This document shows positions 34,798 to 42,878 of a stretch of 51,536 nt of DNA, in pieces. A program made the position numbers and the translations under genes. The notes under the pieces were generated by a model. It searched no databases, was not told the DNA's origin, and worked only from the letters and a program-made list of their open reading frames with translations. This stretch comes from Haloarcula rubripromontorii (GTDB lineage: Archaea > Halobacteriota > Halobacteria > Halobacteriales > Haloarculaceae): assembly GCF_001280425.1 (NCBI RefSeq), contig NZ_LIUF01000011.1, positions 1 through 51,536 of the forward strand, in the 5' to 3' direction. Position 1 is the stretch's first letter, and each line of letters begins with the position of its first letter.

Positions 34798-35624
34798 ATG
34801 ACTGAGTTGATGAGCGTCTGCGTGTATTCGTGGTGCGGGTCCTCCATCACGCGGTCCGTCAGACCCGACTCGACGATGCGGCCGTGGCGCATGACCAGCG
34901 TCCGGTCGGCCAGCAGGCGGACGACGCCGAGGTCGTGTGAGACCACGACGGCGGCGACCCCCTCCTCGCGCTGCACCCGGCGGAACATGTCCAGCACGCG
35001 GGCCTGGACGCTGACGTCCAGTCCCGTCGTCGGCTCGTCGAGCACGACCAGTTCAGGGTCGTTCGCGAGCGCGCGGGCAATCTGAACCCGCCGTTGCATC
35101 CCGCCGGAGTAGGTGCTGGTGGGGTCGTCCATCCGCGCGACCGGCACCTCGGTCTCCGCGAACAGCTCCCGGACCCGGTCGCGGACGTCCTCGTAGGAGC
35201 GCCACCCCGCGGAGAGCAGCTTCTCGGCGACGTTGCCGCCGCCGGTGAACTCCAGGTTCAGCCCGTCGCGGATGTGCTGGTGGACCAGGGCGATGTCGCC
35301 CGTCCGGAGGTCGTGGCGGGTCTCGTAGTCGACGTCGAGCAGGTTCCCCTCGTGGCCGGCGTAGTCGACGACGCCCGCCGTGGTCGCGTCGGGGTCCCGC
35401 TCTAGTGCCAGTTGCTCGGCGAGGCTCGACTTGCCGGAACCGGACTCGCCGACGATGCCCAGCACCTCGCCCTCGCGCACCGAGAGGTCCGCCTCGGCGC
35501 AGGCGACGACGCTGCCGCAGTGAGGGCACTGGTTCGTCCCGGCGCGGTCGCCCGTCGAGTCGATGCACTGTGGACAGCCGTCGCCGTAGACCGTCTGCAG
35601 GCCCTCTGCTTCCAGCAGTGTCAC
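34794..35624 (-). CDS. phnK: PhnK with an inserted four-cysteine zinc-ribbon
   Basis: 276 residues. PhnK is the ABC ATPase that binds the PhnGHIJ core through PhnJ. Walker A GESGSGKSS, signature YSGGMQRRVQ and Walker B LVVLDEPTTGLD are intact. Between the first beta strand and Walker A there is an insertion with C17-P-Q-C20 and C33-P-H-C36, a zinc-ribbon pattern. E. coli PhnK has a short cysteine-free loop there. The insertion would sit on the face near the adenine and could bind zinc or iron-sulfur. The gene overlaps phnJ and phnL by four bases each. Confidence 0.94.
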   Translation of the reverse strand: MTLLEAEGLQTVYGDGCPQCIDSTGDRAGTNQCPHCGSVVACAEADLSVREGEVLGIVGESGSGKSSLAEQLALERDPDATTAGVVDYAGHEGNLLDVDYETRHDLRTGDIALVHQHIRDGLNLEFTGGGNVAEKLLSAGWRSYEDVRDRVRELFAETEVPVARMDDPTSTYSGGMQRRVQIARALANDPELVVLDEPTTGLDVSVQARVLDMFRRVQREEGVAAVVVSHDLGVVRLLADRTLVMRHGRIVESGLTDRVMEDPHHEYTQTLINSVI

Positions 35625-36709
35625 TGCCCGTCACCTCCTGCCTCGGCGGCCGGTTCGTCTGCTGTGTCGGCGTCTCCGGTCTCGTCGTCCGGCGTCCCCG
35701 GCCCCCAGTCGACTCCCTCGCGGTCGAGGTGGTGGTCCTTCGGGAGGCCGGGGTCCTCGCGGCGTTTCGCACAGAAGCTCGAGTCGTTGCAGGCGTAGCG
35801 GGTGTCGAAGCCGTCGTCCTCGCTCCCTTCTTCCGAGACTTCCACCAGATAGGTGTCCGTCGACCCGCAGGCGTGACACGACTCACCGGGGAACCGCTCG
35901 ACCGTGAACTCGCGGTCCTCGAAGGCCAGCGGCTCGACCTCGGTGTGGGGCGGCACCGCGTAGATGCGGGCCTCCCGGCCGGCGGCGAAGACGAAGAGGT
36001 TGTCTGCGTCGTCGAGTTTTGGCACGTCCCAGCGTGGAATCGGCGAGGGGTCCATCAGGTAGCGCCCGGCGACCATCGTCGGGTAGCGGGAGGCGATCTG
36101 TATCTCGCCGTACTCGACGACGTTCTCGTAGAGGTGGACCCACATCTTCCCGTAGTTCCGGTGGGCGTGCCGGCGCCGGTTGGCGGCGTCGGAGGGGTCG
36201 ACCTTCCGCAGTGCGTCGGTGATGGGCACCTGCAGGACGAGAATCTGGTCGTCGGTCAGGACCTCCTCGGGGATTCGGTGGCGCGTCTGGACGAGGTCCG
36301 CCTCGGTGGTATCGGTCGTCGTTTCTACGTCGGCGGTGTTCTCGGCCAGCCGCCGGATGTTGGCGGCGTTGACGCTCTCGTCGGCACCTTGGTCGATGAC
36401 CTTGAACACGTCGTCGGGCCCGAGAATCGATAACGAGGCCTGGATGCCACCGGTCCCCCAGCCACGCGCCAGCGGCATCGGCCGGGAGGCGTAGGGCACC
36501 TGGTGACCGGGCAGCGCGACGGCCTTCAGCGTCGCCCGCCGGACCTCTCGCTTAGTGTGTTCGTCGAGGTATGCGTAGTTGTACCCCGAGAGGCCCTCGC
36601 TGCCGAGCGATTCGAGGGTCGAATCGACGGATTCCGTCGCGACTTCGGTGCCGCCCTCAGGCTGTACCACTGGGTCGTCCGCGTGCTGTGTCAGTTCCTC
36701 AGTCATCAT
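35621..36709 (-). CDS. phnJ: PhnJ, radical-SAM C-P lyase
   Basis: 362 residues. PhnJ cuts the carbon-phosphorus bond by a glycyl/thiyl radical mechanism, releasing methane from methylphosphonate. The four family cysteines are present: CHAC (C278, C281), then C307 and C313 in YACNDSSFC, the CX2C-X25-CX5C order (the middle gap is 21 in E. coli). Other marks are GYNYAYLDEHTKREVRRA, LPLARGWGTGGIQ-like MPLARGWGTGGIQ, and HRNYGKMWVHLYENV. The last 50 residues are an acidic, low-complexity extension not seen in E. coli. It overlaps phnI by 11 bases; a second ATG follows the first. Confidence 0.95.
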   Translation of the reverse strand: MMTEELTQHADDPVVQPEGGTEVATESVDSTLESLGSEGLSGYNYAYLDEHTKREVRRATLKAVALPGHQVPYASRPMPLARGWGTGGIQASLSILGPDDVFKVIDQGADESVNAANIRRLAENTADVETTTDTTEADLVQTRHRIPEEVLTDDQILVLQVPITDALRKVDPSDAANRRRHAHRNYGKMWVHLYENVVEYGEIQIASRYPTMVAGRYLMDPSPIPRWDVPKLDDADNLFVFAAGREARIYAVPPHTEVEPLAFEDREFTVERFPGESCHACGSTDTYLVEVSEEGSEDDGFDTRYACNDSSFCAKRREDPGLPKDHHLDREGVDWGPGTPDDETGDADTADEPAAEAGGDGQ

Positions 36710-37874
36710 CGCTCACCTCCGCGAGCGGCGCGTCCTCGGCCGGTCGGTTGTCCTCCTCGGTCTCGGTATCGTCGTTGCGCCCAGCCTCAGACGCATCGAC
36801 GCGGCCCTCGTCGGCCAGCCCCCGCCGCTCGCGGATGGCCCGAATCCGGTCCAGCGTGGATTGGAACGTGACGTAGTGGGGCAGCTTCAGGTGCTCGATG
36901 AAGCCGAAGGAGTCCATCCCGTCGACCACGTCGAGGACGAACTCGGGGTTCTCGGCGGGCTCCTCGACGCCGTCGAGCTGGATGGCCGCATCGAGGATGG
37001 TCATCCCGATAGCCTTGCGCTCGTTGCGGCCGAAGGTCAGCCCGTAGCCGAAGGCGAACTGCGGGTCGTCCCGCTTCGCGTAGACGGGGACGACGGCCTC
37101 GGACTCGCTGACCTCGGTGTGACACACGGTCACCTCGTCGCCGGTGAGGGGATGTTCGATCTTCACGGGCAGGTGGCCCACCCGGACCTCCGCGAGCGTC
37201 GGGTGGACCTGGCCGTAGCCACGGAGCGAGGAGTAGCCAAGCGCCGTCACGGCGCCGGTCTCGCCGCGGGCGAGTTCCTGCAACACGGCGTCGCGGGCGG
37301 GCGGATGGGTCACCGGCTCGCGGGTGGTGTCGGTCGGCTCGTCGACGTCTGGCGCGTCGGGCTCGTCGACCAGCCCCTCCTCGCGCAGCAGTTCCATCAC
37401 GTTGGTCAGTTCCTCGGGCTCGCCGACGTCCTCGGTGTTCCAGTCCTCGGTGGGGTCCTCCGGCTCGCCGTCCAGAAGTCCGAAGTCCAGCAGGCGCTGG
37501 GTGTAGTCCTTCGTCGGGCCGAGAATCTGCCCGCCGGGGACGTCCTTGAACGCCGGGGAGACCCGGCGGCTGGCGACCATCTCGCTCGGTTCGACCGGCA
37601 CCGTCTCGTCATAGCGCTCCAGCGTCGAGCGGTAGGCCCGTAGCAGGAACGACGCCTCGACGGTGTCGCCCTGGGCCTGTTTGACGGCCAGCCCGGCGAG
37701 CTGCGGGGCGTACAGCCCGCCCTCGCTCATCGCCTGCGCGGTGAGCCGGCCGAGCTGGCCCTCCAGCTGGTCGACGGTGACATCGTCGGCCTCGCCCTCG
37801 ACGCGCTGTTTCTCGAACAGCTCCTCGGCGCGCTCGATGATCTCCTCGCCGGCGGTGACCGCGACGTAGCCCAT
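36699..37874 (-). CDS. phnI: PhnI, catalytic core of phosphonate-ribosyl transfer
   Basis: 391 residues. PhnI alone has nucleosidase activity; with PhnG, PhnH and PhnL it replaces adenine of ATP by a phosphonate. Family blocks are MGYVAVTAGEEIIERAEEL at the start, GGLYAPQLAGLAVKQAQGD, ASRRVSPAFKDVPGGQILGP, GYSSLRGYGQVHPTLAEVRV and FGYGLTFGRNERKAIGM. The tail, as in PhnJ here, is a long acidic run (about 40 residues), a salt-adapted feature. It begins one base from the phnH stop. Confidence 0.95.
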   Translation of the reverse strand: MGYVAVTAGEEIIERAEELFEKQRVEGEADDVTVDQLEGQLGRLTAQAMSEGGLYAPQLAGLAVKQAQGDTVEASFLLRAYRSTLERYDETVPVEPSEMVASRRVSPAFKDVPGGQILGPTKDYTQRLLDFGLLDGEPEDPTEDWNTEDVGEPEELTNVMELLREEGLVDEPDAPDVDEPTDTTREPVTHPPARDAVLQELARGETGAVTALGYSSLRGYGQVHPTLAEVRVGHLPVKIEHPLTGDEVTVCHTEVSESEAVVPVYAKRDDPQFAFGYGLTFGRNERKAIGMTILDAAIQLDGVEEPAENPEFVLDVVDGMDSFGFIEHLKLPHYVTFQSTLDRIRAIRERRGLADEGRVDASEAGRNDDTETEEDNRPAEDAPLAEVSDDD

Positions 37875-38432
37875 TCAGGCCACCTCCAGGGACTCCATCG
37901 TCACCGAGCGGGGAATCGCAGCGACGGCGTCGTCACTCGCGAAGACCGCGTCGACACCACGGGGGTAGTCCGACTGCGCCGCGGCGATGGCCTCGAGTTC
38001 GGTGGCGGGTAGTGCGACCGATAGCGCGGCCGTACCGTCGACGCCCGGTCCCGTGAGTCCGACCGTGGTCAGGTCGGCAGCGGCGCCCTCGGCAAGCGCG
38101 TCGACTTGGTAAACGACTGTCGCGCCGTCGCTCGGTTCGACCAGCGAGCCGCGTCGGCAGTCCTCGACGGCGACGTTCTCGTGGTGGCGAGCGTGGACGA
38201 CGGCGGCCTCGGACTGGTCGACCGCGTCCAGACGGCCCTGGTCCGCGAGGTCCGAGCGGAGCCCGTCGTCGTCGGTCCAGCAGCCGACCTCGTGGTCGAC
38301 GAGCGTCACGACGACGGCGTAATCGGCCGGTTCGGGAGTCGATTCGACGGTCCCGGGTTGGCTCATCGCCGAGAGCAGCGCCCGGTATGTCTCGCGTGTC
38401 CCGTGGACCGGGTCGACGCCGACCGCCCTCAT
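37875..38432 (-). CDS. phnH: PhnH, C-P lyase subunit
   Basis: 185 residues. PhnH has a pyridoxal-transferase-like fold without the cofactor and is part of the PhnGHIJ core. GVDPVHGTRETYRALLSAMS at the start is the family hallmark, followed by LVDHEVGCWTDDD and a GTAALSVALP strand. Near the end, YPRGVDAVFASDDAVAAIPR is also conserved. It overlaps phnG by ATGA. Confidence 0.93.
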   Translation of the reverse strand: MRAVGVDPVHGTRETYRALLSAMSQPGTVESTPEPADYAVVVTLVDHEVGCWTDDDGLRSDLADQGRLDAVDQSEAAVVHARHHENVAVEDCRRGSLVEPSDGATVVYQVDALAEGAAADLTTVGLTGPGVDGTAALSVALPATELEAIAAAQSDYPRGVDAVFASDDAVAAIPRSVTMESLEVA

Positions 38433-38872
38433 TCCTCGTCCTCCATCGTCTCGAAGTCGACGGTGGTGTGCTTGCTCTCGGCCCAGGCCTGCGCACGCTC
38501 GGCCTCGCGGTCGGCCGCGACCTGCTCCAGGGCCCGAAGCACGTCGTCGGTGACGGGGTGGTCGCCGGCAACGGCGGCGTCGACGATGGCCCCCGAGAGC
38601 GCGGCGCGTTCGGCCTTGCCGGGTATCATCGCGAAGCCGCGCTGGCCGTCGAGTTCGACGGCCGCGGGCGTGACGACGACCTCGCCGAGGTTGAACGGCC
38701 GGTGTTCGACGGGCTCGACCACCTGCTGCATCAGCAGCTGTGGCCGGGGGTCCTGTCGCACCGACAGCGGCGGGTCCGATTCCAGTACCTCGTTCGCGAA
38801 CCGGGCGAGGGTCTCGCCGTCGCAGTCGGCGATGAGCTCGAACCGGTCCGAACGGTCAGTTGGGTCTCCCAT
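38429..38872 (-). CDS. phnG: PhnG, C-P lyase subunit
   Basis: 147 residues, the first gene of the leftward operon. PhnG dimerises with PhnI in the core. RPFNLGEVVVTPAAVELDGQ and GFAMIPGKAERAALSGAIVD are the characteristic blocks. Its ATG follows a promoter box by 31 bases, which fits a leaderless or near-leaderless message. Confidence 0.93.
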   Translation of the reverse strand: MGDPTDRSDRFELIADCDGETLARFANEVLESDPPLSVRQDPRPQLLMQQVVEPVEHRPFNLGEVVVTPAAVELDGQRGFAMIPGKAERAALSGAIVDAAVAGDHPVTDDVLRALEQVAADREAERAQAWAESKHTTVDFETMEDEE

Positions 38873-38902
38873 ACACTGGGTGAACGGCGGCCCAACTCCC
38901 GC

Positions 38903-38912
38903 ATAAGGGTTG
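38903..38912 (-). promoter_or_regulatory. Promoter box of the phnGHIJKLM operon
   Basis: On the minus strand CAACCCTTAT lies 31-40 bp before the phnG start. The identical ten-mer, followed by NCG in both cases, lies at the same distance from phnD on the other strand. It is probably the BRE/TATA region of the promoter, or a binding site for a shared regulator. Confidence 0.6.
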
Positions 38913-39061
38913 ACTGGGTACTCTCTATCGTCCGCTGACTGTCGGTGTTCGAGCCCGGGCCCGTCGTTCGAGGTATGGACGAGTCCGGACTCCGCTCCTC
39001 GGTTCAGGGCCGCCGAATCAGTTCGCGACGGCGGCTCTATCCGGCCCGGACTCTACGCAGC

Positions 39062-39071
39062 CAACCCTTAT
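39062..39071 (+). promoter_or_regulatory. Promoter box of the phnDCE operon
   Basis: CAACCCTTAT ends 27 bp before the phnD ATG at 39098, mirrored by the same box upstream of phnG. The 225-bp region between the two genes has no coding potential and must hold the control sites for both operons. Confidence 0.6.
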
Positions 39072-39097
39072 TCGAACCCTTTGCCACCGCACAGACG

Positions 39098-40096
39098 ATG
39101 ACAGATGGCAACTCAGCGGACGTGGGAGCAGGGCGAACGACCAGCCGCCGTGGCTTCATCATCAAGTCGGGCGTCGCGGCGGGCGCACTCACCGGCCTGG
39201 CCGGCTGTTCGAGCGTGCTGGGGGACTCCGGCAGCTCGAACACGATTACGATGGTGCTCACGCCGGGGACGCCGGCCGACGCCCGGCGGCGATACAAGCC
39301 GATGCAGAACCTCATCGAGGGCGAGGTCGGCGTCGACGTCGAGATGCAGGTCCCCCAAGACTACTCGGCCATCCGGCCGGCCCTAGAGAGCGAGCAGGCC
39401 GAGATCGGGATGGACGACATCACGCTCATCTCGAACCCCGACCTGATGGACGTCTACGGGACGACCGTCACGGGCGGGTCGGCGTTCTACTTCTCGATGA
39501 TGGTGACCAACCCCGACTCGGGCATCGACGAGCGGACCGACATCGAGGGCAAGACGATGGCCTTCGCCGACAAGCTCTCGACGAGTGGTTCTATCTTCGC
39601 CGTCTACGCGCTCAAGGAGGCCGGCCTGGACGTGGGTGACGCCCCCAGCGGGCAGCCGGTCGACTTCGAGGGGAGCTGGTCGAACCACGACATCGCCCTG
39701 GAGAAGGTGGGCAACGGCGAGGCCGACGCCGCGACGACGTGGGGCGGCAACGGCATCCCGCACATCGCCGAGGACACCGAGCTCCCGGACCGCGTCGAGG
39801 AGAAGAGCTCCTTCCTCGACACCATGGAGACGGAGACGCCGCGGTTCCGGCCGTTCTGGTGGTCCTTCCCCATCCCGAAGCAGCCGGTCTACGCCCGCGC
39901 CACGTGGGACGACCCGGCGAAAGAGGAGATCGGTAACGTCCTGCTCAACTCCGACCAGGACCTCATCGAGCAGTACTACCCCGAGGACTACAACGAGGAG
40001 GAGCTCCCCTTCACCACGCTCGCCGACACCTCGATGGAAGAATACGAGCCCGTCATCATGCGACTGAACGACCTCGGCATCGAGCTGGGCGAGTAA
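39098..40096 (+). CDS. phnD: PhnD, phosphonate-binding lipoprotein
   Basis: 332 residues from the ATG at 39098. TTSRRGFIIKSGVAAGALTG then LAGC is a Tat lipoprotein signal with Cys37. The mature protein is a periplasmic-binding-protein type 2 fold: TITMVLTPGTPADARRRYKP at the N terminus, EIGMDDITLISNP, GKTMAFADKLSTSGSIFAVY (loop over the phosphonate) and DAATTWGGNG. It captures phosphonates at the outer face and passes them to PhnE. A longer frame upstream runs through the promoter and is not used. phnC follows after 24 bp. Confidence 0.94.
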   Translation: MTDGNSADVGAGRTTSRRGFIIKSGVAAGALTGLAGCSSVLGDSGSSNTITMVLTPGTPADARRRYKPMQNLIEGEVGVDVEMQVPQDYSAIRPALESEQAEIGMDDITLISNPDLMDVYGTTVTGGSAFYFSMMVTNPDSGIDERTDIEGKTMAFADKLSTSGSIFAVYALKEAGLDVGDAPSGQPVDFEGSWSNHDIALEKVGNGEADAATTWGGNGIPHIAEDTELPDRVEEKSSFLDTMETETPRFRPFWWSFPIPKQPVYARATWDDPAKEEIGNVLLNSDQDLIEQYYPEDYNEEELPFTTLADTSMEEYEPVIMRLNDLGIELGE

Positions 40097-40120
40097 CCGC
40101 GACAGCGGAGTTTTTCAATC

Positions 40121-40930
40121 ATGAGTACACTCAGAGTCGAAAACCTGACCAAAGAGTACGGCGACGTCACGGCGGTCGACGACGTCTCCTTCGAGATCGA
40201 AGACGAGTTCGTCGTCCTGCTGGGCGAGTCCGGCGCCGGGAAGTCCACCCTGTTGCGCTGCGTGAACGGGCTGACCGAGCCCACGAGTGGCGGCGTCTAC
40301 CTCGACGGCGAGTCGCTAGCTGGCTCCCAACCCGAGGTCGGGATGATCTTCCAGCAACACAACCTCGTCGACGGCGTCTCGGCGTACCTGAACGCCCTGA
40401 ACGGCTCGCTCGAACGCAGCGGGTTCCTCGAGAGCCTCTTCCAGTGGCAGAGCCGCGAGGACAAGAAACGGGCGCTCGAAGCCTTAGAGACCGTCGGCCT
40501 GCTCGACGAGGCCCACCAGCGTGTCTCCCAGATGAGCGGCGGGCAGCAACAGCGGGTGGGCATCGCCCGCGCGCTCGTCCAGGACCCGTCGCTGCTACTG
40601 GCCGACGAGCCGGTCGCGAGCCTCGACCCCGCCAGCGCGGAGACGGTGATGGAATACCTGAAGAAGGCCGCGGGCCTCCACGAGGTGACGGCGCTGGTGA
40701 GCCTCCACCAGGTCAACATCGCCGCCCACTTCGGCGACCGCTTCATCGGCCTCCGGGACGGCCAGTTGCTGTTCGACTGCGGCCCGGACGAACTTACCGC
40801 CGAGCGCATCGACCGCCTCTACGGGAACGTCGAGACGGTCGGGCTGGCCGAGACCACGCGAACAGGCGGCGACAGTGAGAGTCGGGACGGCACCGGCGAG
40901 CAGGCCGACGACCGGAGGGTGCAGGCGTGA
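40121..40930 (+). CDS. phnC: PhnC, phosphonate transporter ATPase
   Basis: 269 residues. Walker A GESGAGKST, signature MSGGQQQRVGIAR, Walker B LLLADEPVASLDP and the switch His in VSLHQVNIA are intact. It powers uptake through PhnE. The C-terminal 30 residues are an acidic, disordered tail. It overlaps phnE by four bases (GTGA), which points to coupled translation. Confidence 0.94.
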   Translation: MSTLRVENLTKEYGDVTAVDDVSFEIEDEFVVLLGESGAGKSTLLRCVNGLTEPTSGGVYLDGESLAGSQPEVGMIFQQHNLVDGVSAYLNALNGSLERSGFLESLFQWQSREDKKRALEALETVGLLDEAHQRVSQMSGGQQQRVGIARALVQDPSLLLADEPVASLDPASAETVMEYLKKAAGLHEVTALVSLHQVNIAAHFGDRFIGLRDGQLLFDCGPDELTAERIDRLYGNVETVGLAETTRTGGDSESRDGTGEQADDRRVQA

Positions 40931-41919
40931 GCTCCGAATCCCCCGACACGGGACTGAAGGAGTACTTGGGCTTCGCGCAGGCCGGCGACTCGCCCACGGA
41001 CGAGAAGCTCACGGAGATGAAACGGCGCAAGACGATGCGCCGGCTCTACACGCTCGTCGGCCTCGTCGTCGGCGGGCTGTTCTTCCTCGTGAGCCTCCGG
41101 ACGGTCGGCTTCTCGCTGGCCGAACTGATCCGTCAGATTCCGCAGTTCATCGAGGCGCTGTACGGCTACTTCCCGCCGACGACCTACTACGGCATCCCCT
41201 TCGTCGACGTCGGCCAGTACTGGTCGTTCATCGTCGAAGAGAACCTCTTCCAGGCGTCGCTCATCACCGTCGCCATCGCGTTCGCGGGGTCGGTGCTGGG
41301 CCTGCCTGGCGCCCTGTTCTTCGGCGTGATGGCCAGCGAGCGCGTCGTCCCCTACCCGCTGAACTTCCTCTTCCGCGGAACGATGAGCTTCATCCGCGCC
41401 ATCCCGGCGCTGGTGTGGGTGCTCATCCTCATCCCGCTGGGCGGGGTGACGCCGTTCACCGCGACGCTCGCCATCATGATCGACACCACCGGCTACCTCG
41501 GTCGGCTCTTCACCGACGAACTGGAGGAGATCGCCGACGGGCCAATCGAGGGCATCCGCAGCACGGGCGCCGACAAGTCCCAGATAATCTCCTTCGGGAT
41601 GCTGAGCCAGGTGTTCCGCCAGTTCATCGCCTGGATCGCGTTCGACCTAGAGCACAACGTCCGGGTTGCTATCGGACTGGGCCTTATCGGGGCCGGCGGC
41701 CTCGGCCTCGAACTGGACGTCCAGCGCAAGACGTTCAACTACACGGAGATGATGGCCTGCATCATCCTCATCCTCCTGCTGGCCGGGACCGTCGAACTCC
41801 TCAGCCAGCGGGTCCGGTCGTACCTCCGCGACGACGAGGACGTCGAACAGAGTGGTATCCTCGAAGCGTTCGTCAACGCGCCGAAGAAGATAATCGAGTC
41901 AACCGCGGGGCGACGGTAG
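40927..41919 (+). CDS. phnE: PhnE, phosphonate transporter permease
   Basis: 330 residues with a GTG start overlapping phnC. It has about six membrane segments, the first at LYTLVGLVVGGLFFLVSLRT, and the cytoplasmic coupling loop EEIADGPIEGIRSTGADKSQ with the permease EAA pattern. FIRAIPALVWVLILIPLGGV is the typical core. The C-terminal tail is long and charged. Stop and next start are adjacent. Confidence 0.93.
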   Translation: MSSESPDTGLKEYLGFAQAGDSPTDEKLTEMKRRKTMRRLYTLVGLVVGGLFFLVSLRTVGFSLAELIRQIPQFIEALYGYFPPTTYYGIPFVDVGQYWSFIVEENLFQASLITVAIAFAGSVLGLPGALFFGVMASERVVPYPLNFLFRGTMSFIRAIPALVWVLILIPLGGVTPFTATLAIMIDTTGYLGRLFTDELEEIADGPIEGIRSTGADKSQIISFGMLSQVFRQFIAWIAFDLEHNVRVAIGLGLIGAGGLGLELDVQRKTFNYTEMMACIILILLLAGTVELLSQRVRSYLRDDEDVEQSGILEAFVNAPKKIIESTAGRR

Positions 41920-42579
41920 ATGGTCTACATCGAGGACCACGGCACCGACCGCATCCGGGAACTGGGTCCGGAGCCGACACTGCACGAACCCGTCAGTATC
42001 TCCGAGAGCGAACTCGGCGCGTGGACCGAGGTACGCGCCGAGGCACGGCTCAACGAGTCGGCCATCGGCGACTACACGTACCTGATGGAGCGCGTGCAAC
42101 TGGACTACGCGACCGTGGGGAAGTTCGGCAACGTCGCCGCCGACGCTCGCCTGGGGCCGACGAACCACCCCATCGACCGCCCGACGGCGCACCACTTCAC
42201 CTACCGAGCGGGGATGTACGAGATGGGCGAGGACGACGAGTCCATCTTCGAGTGGCGTGCCGACCAGTCCGTCAAGGTGGGCCACGACGTCTGGCTCGGC
42301 CACGGCGCCATCGTCCTGCCGGGCGTCAGCATCGGCAACGGTGCCGTCGTCGCCGCAGGCGCGGTCGTCAGCCGCGACGTGCCTCCCTACACGGTGGTTG
42401 CGGGCGTCCCCGCCGATCCCATCCGTCGGCGTTTCGATCCCGAGATTGCTGCCCGCATCGAGGCGACCGAGTGGTGGGACTGGGACCACGCGACACTGGC
42501 CGAGCGGCTGGACGCGTTCCGTAATCTCGATCTGTTTCTGGAACGCTACGCGCCCGAATCTGTCGAAGCAGCCGACTGA
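41920..42579 (+). CDS. Hexapeptide-repeat acetyltransferase of phosphonate metabolism
   Basis: 219 residues of the left-handed beta-helix acyltransferases. Hexapeptide turns are seen in VGHDVWLGHGAIVLPGVSIG and NGAVVAAGAVVSRDVPPYTV, followed by VVAGVPADPIRRRF, a mark of the family. It resembles the phosphonate-associated xenobiotic acetyltransferase group that often ends phn operons. It may acetylate aminophosphonates, as PhnO does with another fold. The start follows the phnE stop directly, so it shares the transporter transcript. Confidence 0.85.
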   Translation: MVYIEDHGTDRIRELGPEPTLHEPVSISESELGAWTEVRAEARLNESAIGDYTYLMERVQLDYATVGKFGNVAADARLGPTNHPIDRPTAHHFTYRAGMYEMGEDDESIFEWRADQSVKVGHDVWLGHGAIVLPGVSIGNGAVVAAGAVVSRDVPPYTVVAGVPADPIRRRFDPEIAARIEATEWWDWDHATLAERLDAFRNLDLFLERYAPESVEAAD

Positions 42580-42676
42580 AGTGTTCGGTTTTCGTCGCTG
42601 TGAGCGAGATAGAGCAGCCACTAACGTTGCAATCAAATTGTGTGGTACTGTCGGTATAGTGGACACGAGCATCCGG

Positions 42677-42744
42677 CGAGCGGAGTCGCTCGAAAGAGCG
42701 CCCCGCGCTCTTTTGTGATGACGGGGGACTCTGCGAGTCCCCCG
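42677..42744. terminator. Three tandem hairpins between converging genes
   Basis: CGAGCG-gagt-CGCTCG (42677-42692), then AAAGAGCGC-CCC-GCGCTCTTT (42693-42713, followed by T), then CGGGGGACTC-TGC-GAGTCCCCCG (42722-42744) lie back to back. They lie between the end of the phnE operon and the end of a leftward regulator gene. They probably end transcription in both directions, or mark an old repeat. The rest of 42580-42878 shows no gene. Confidence 0.65.
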
Positions 42745-42878
42745 AACCACGAGGCGGTTCACCGGACGCGAGGGGACGAAGTGACCGAGACGTCTGGCAA
42801 TTTTCCCCACATCTTTGTGAGGAGAGGCGCCCAGACCGCTTTGCGGCGCGAAGACACCCGACGAAGTAAAAAGTGGAT

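Noticed and set aside
40875-42524. Long open frame over phnC, phnE and the acetyltransferase
   Set aside because: Arg/Pro-rich shadow frame of the real genes, typical of GC-rich DNA; the phnCE frames carry clear motifs.
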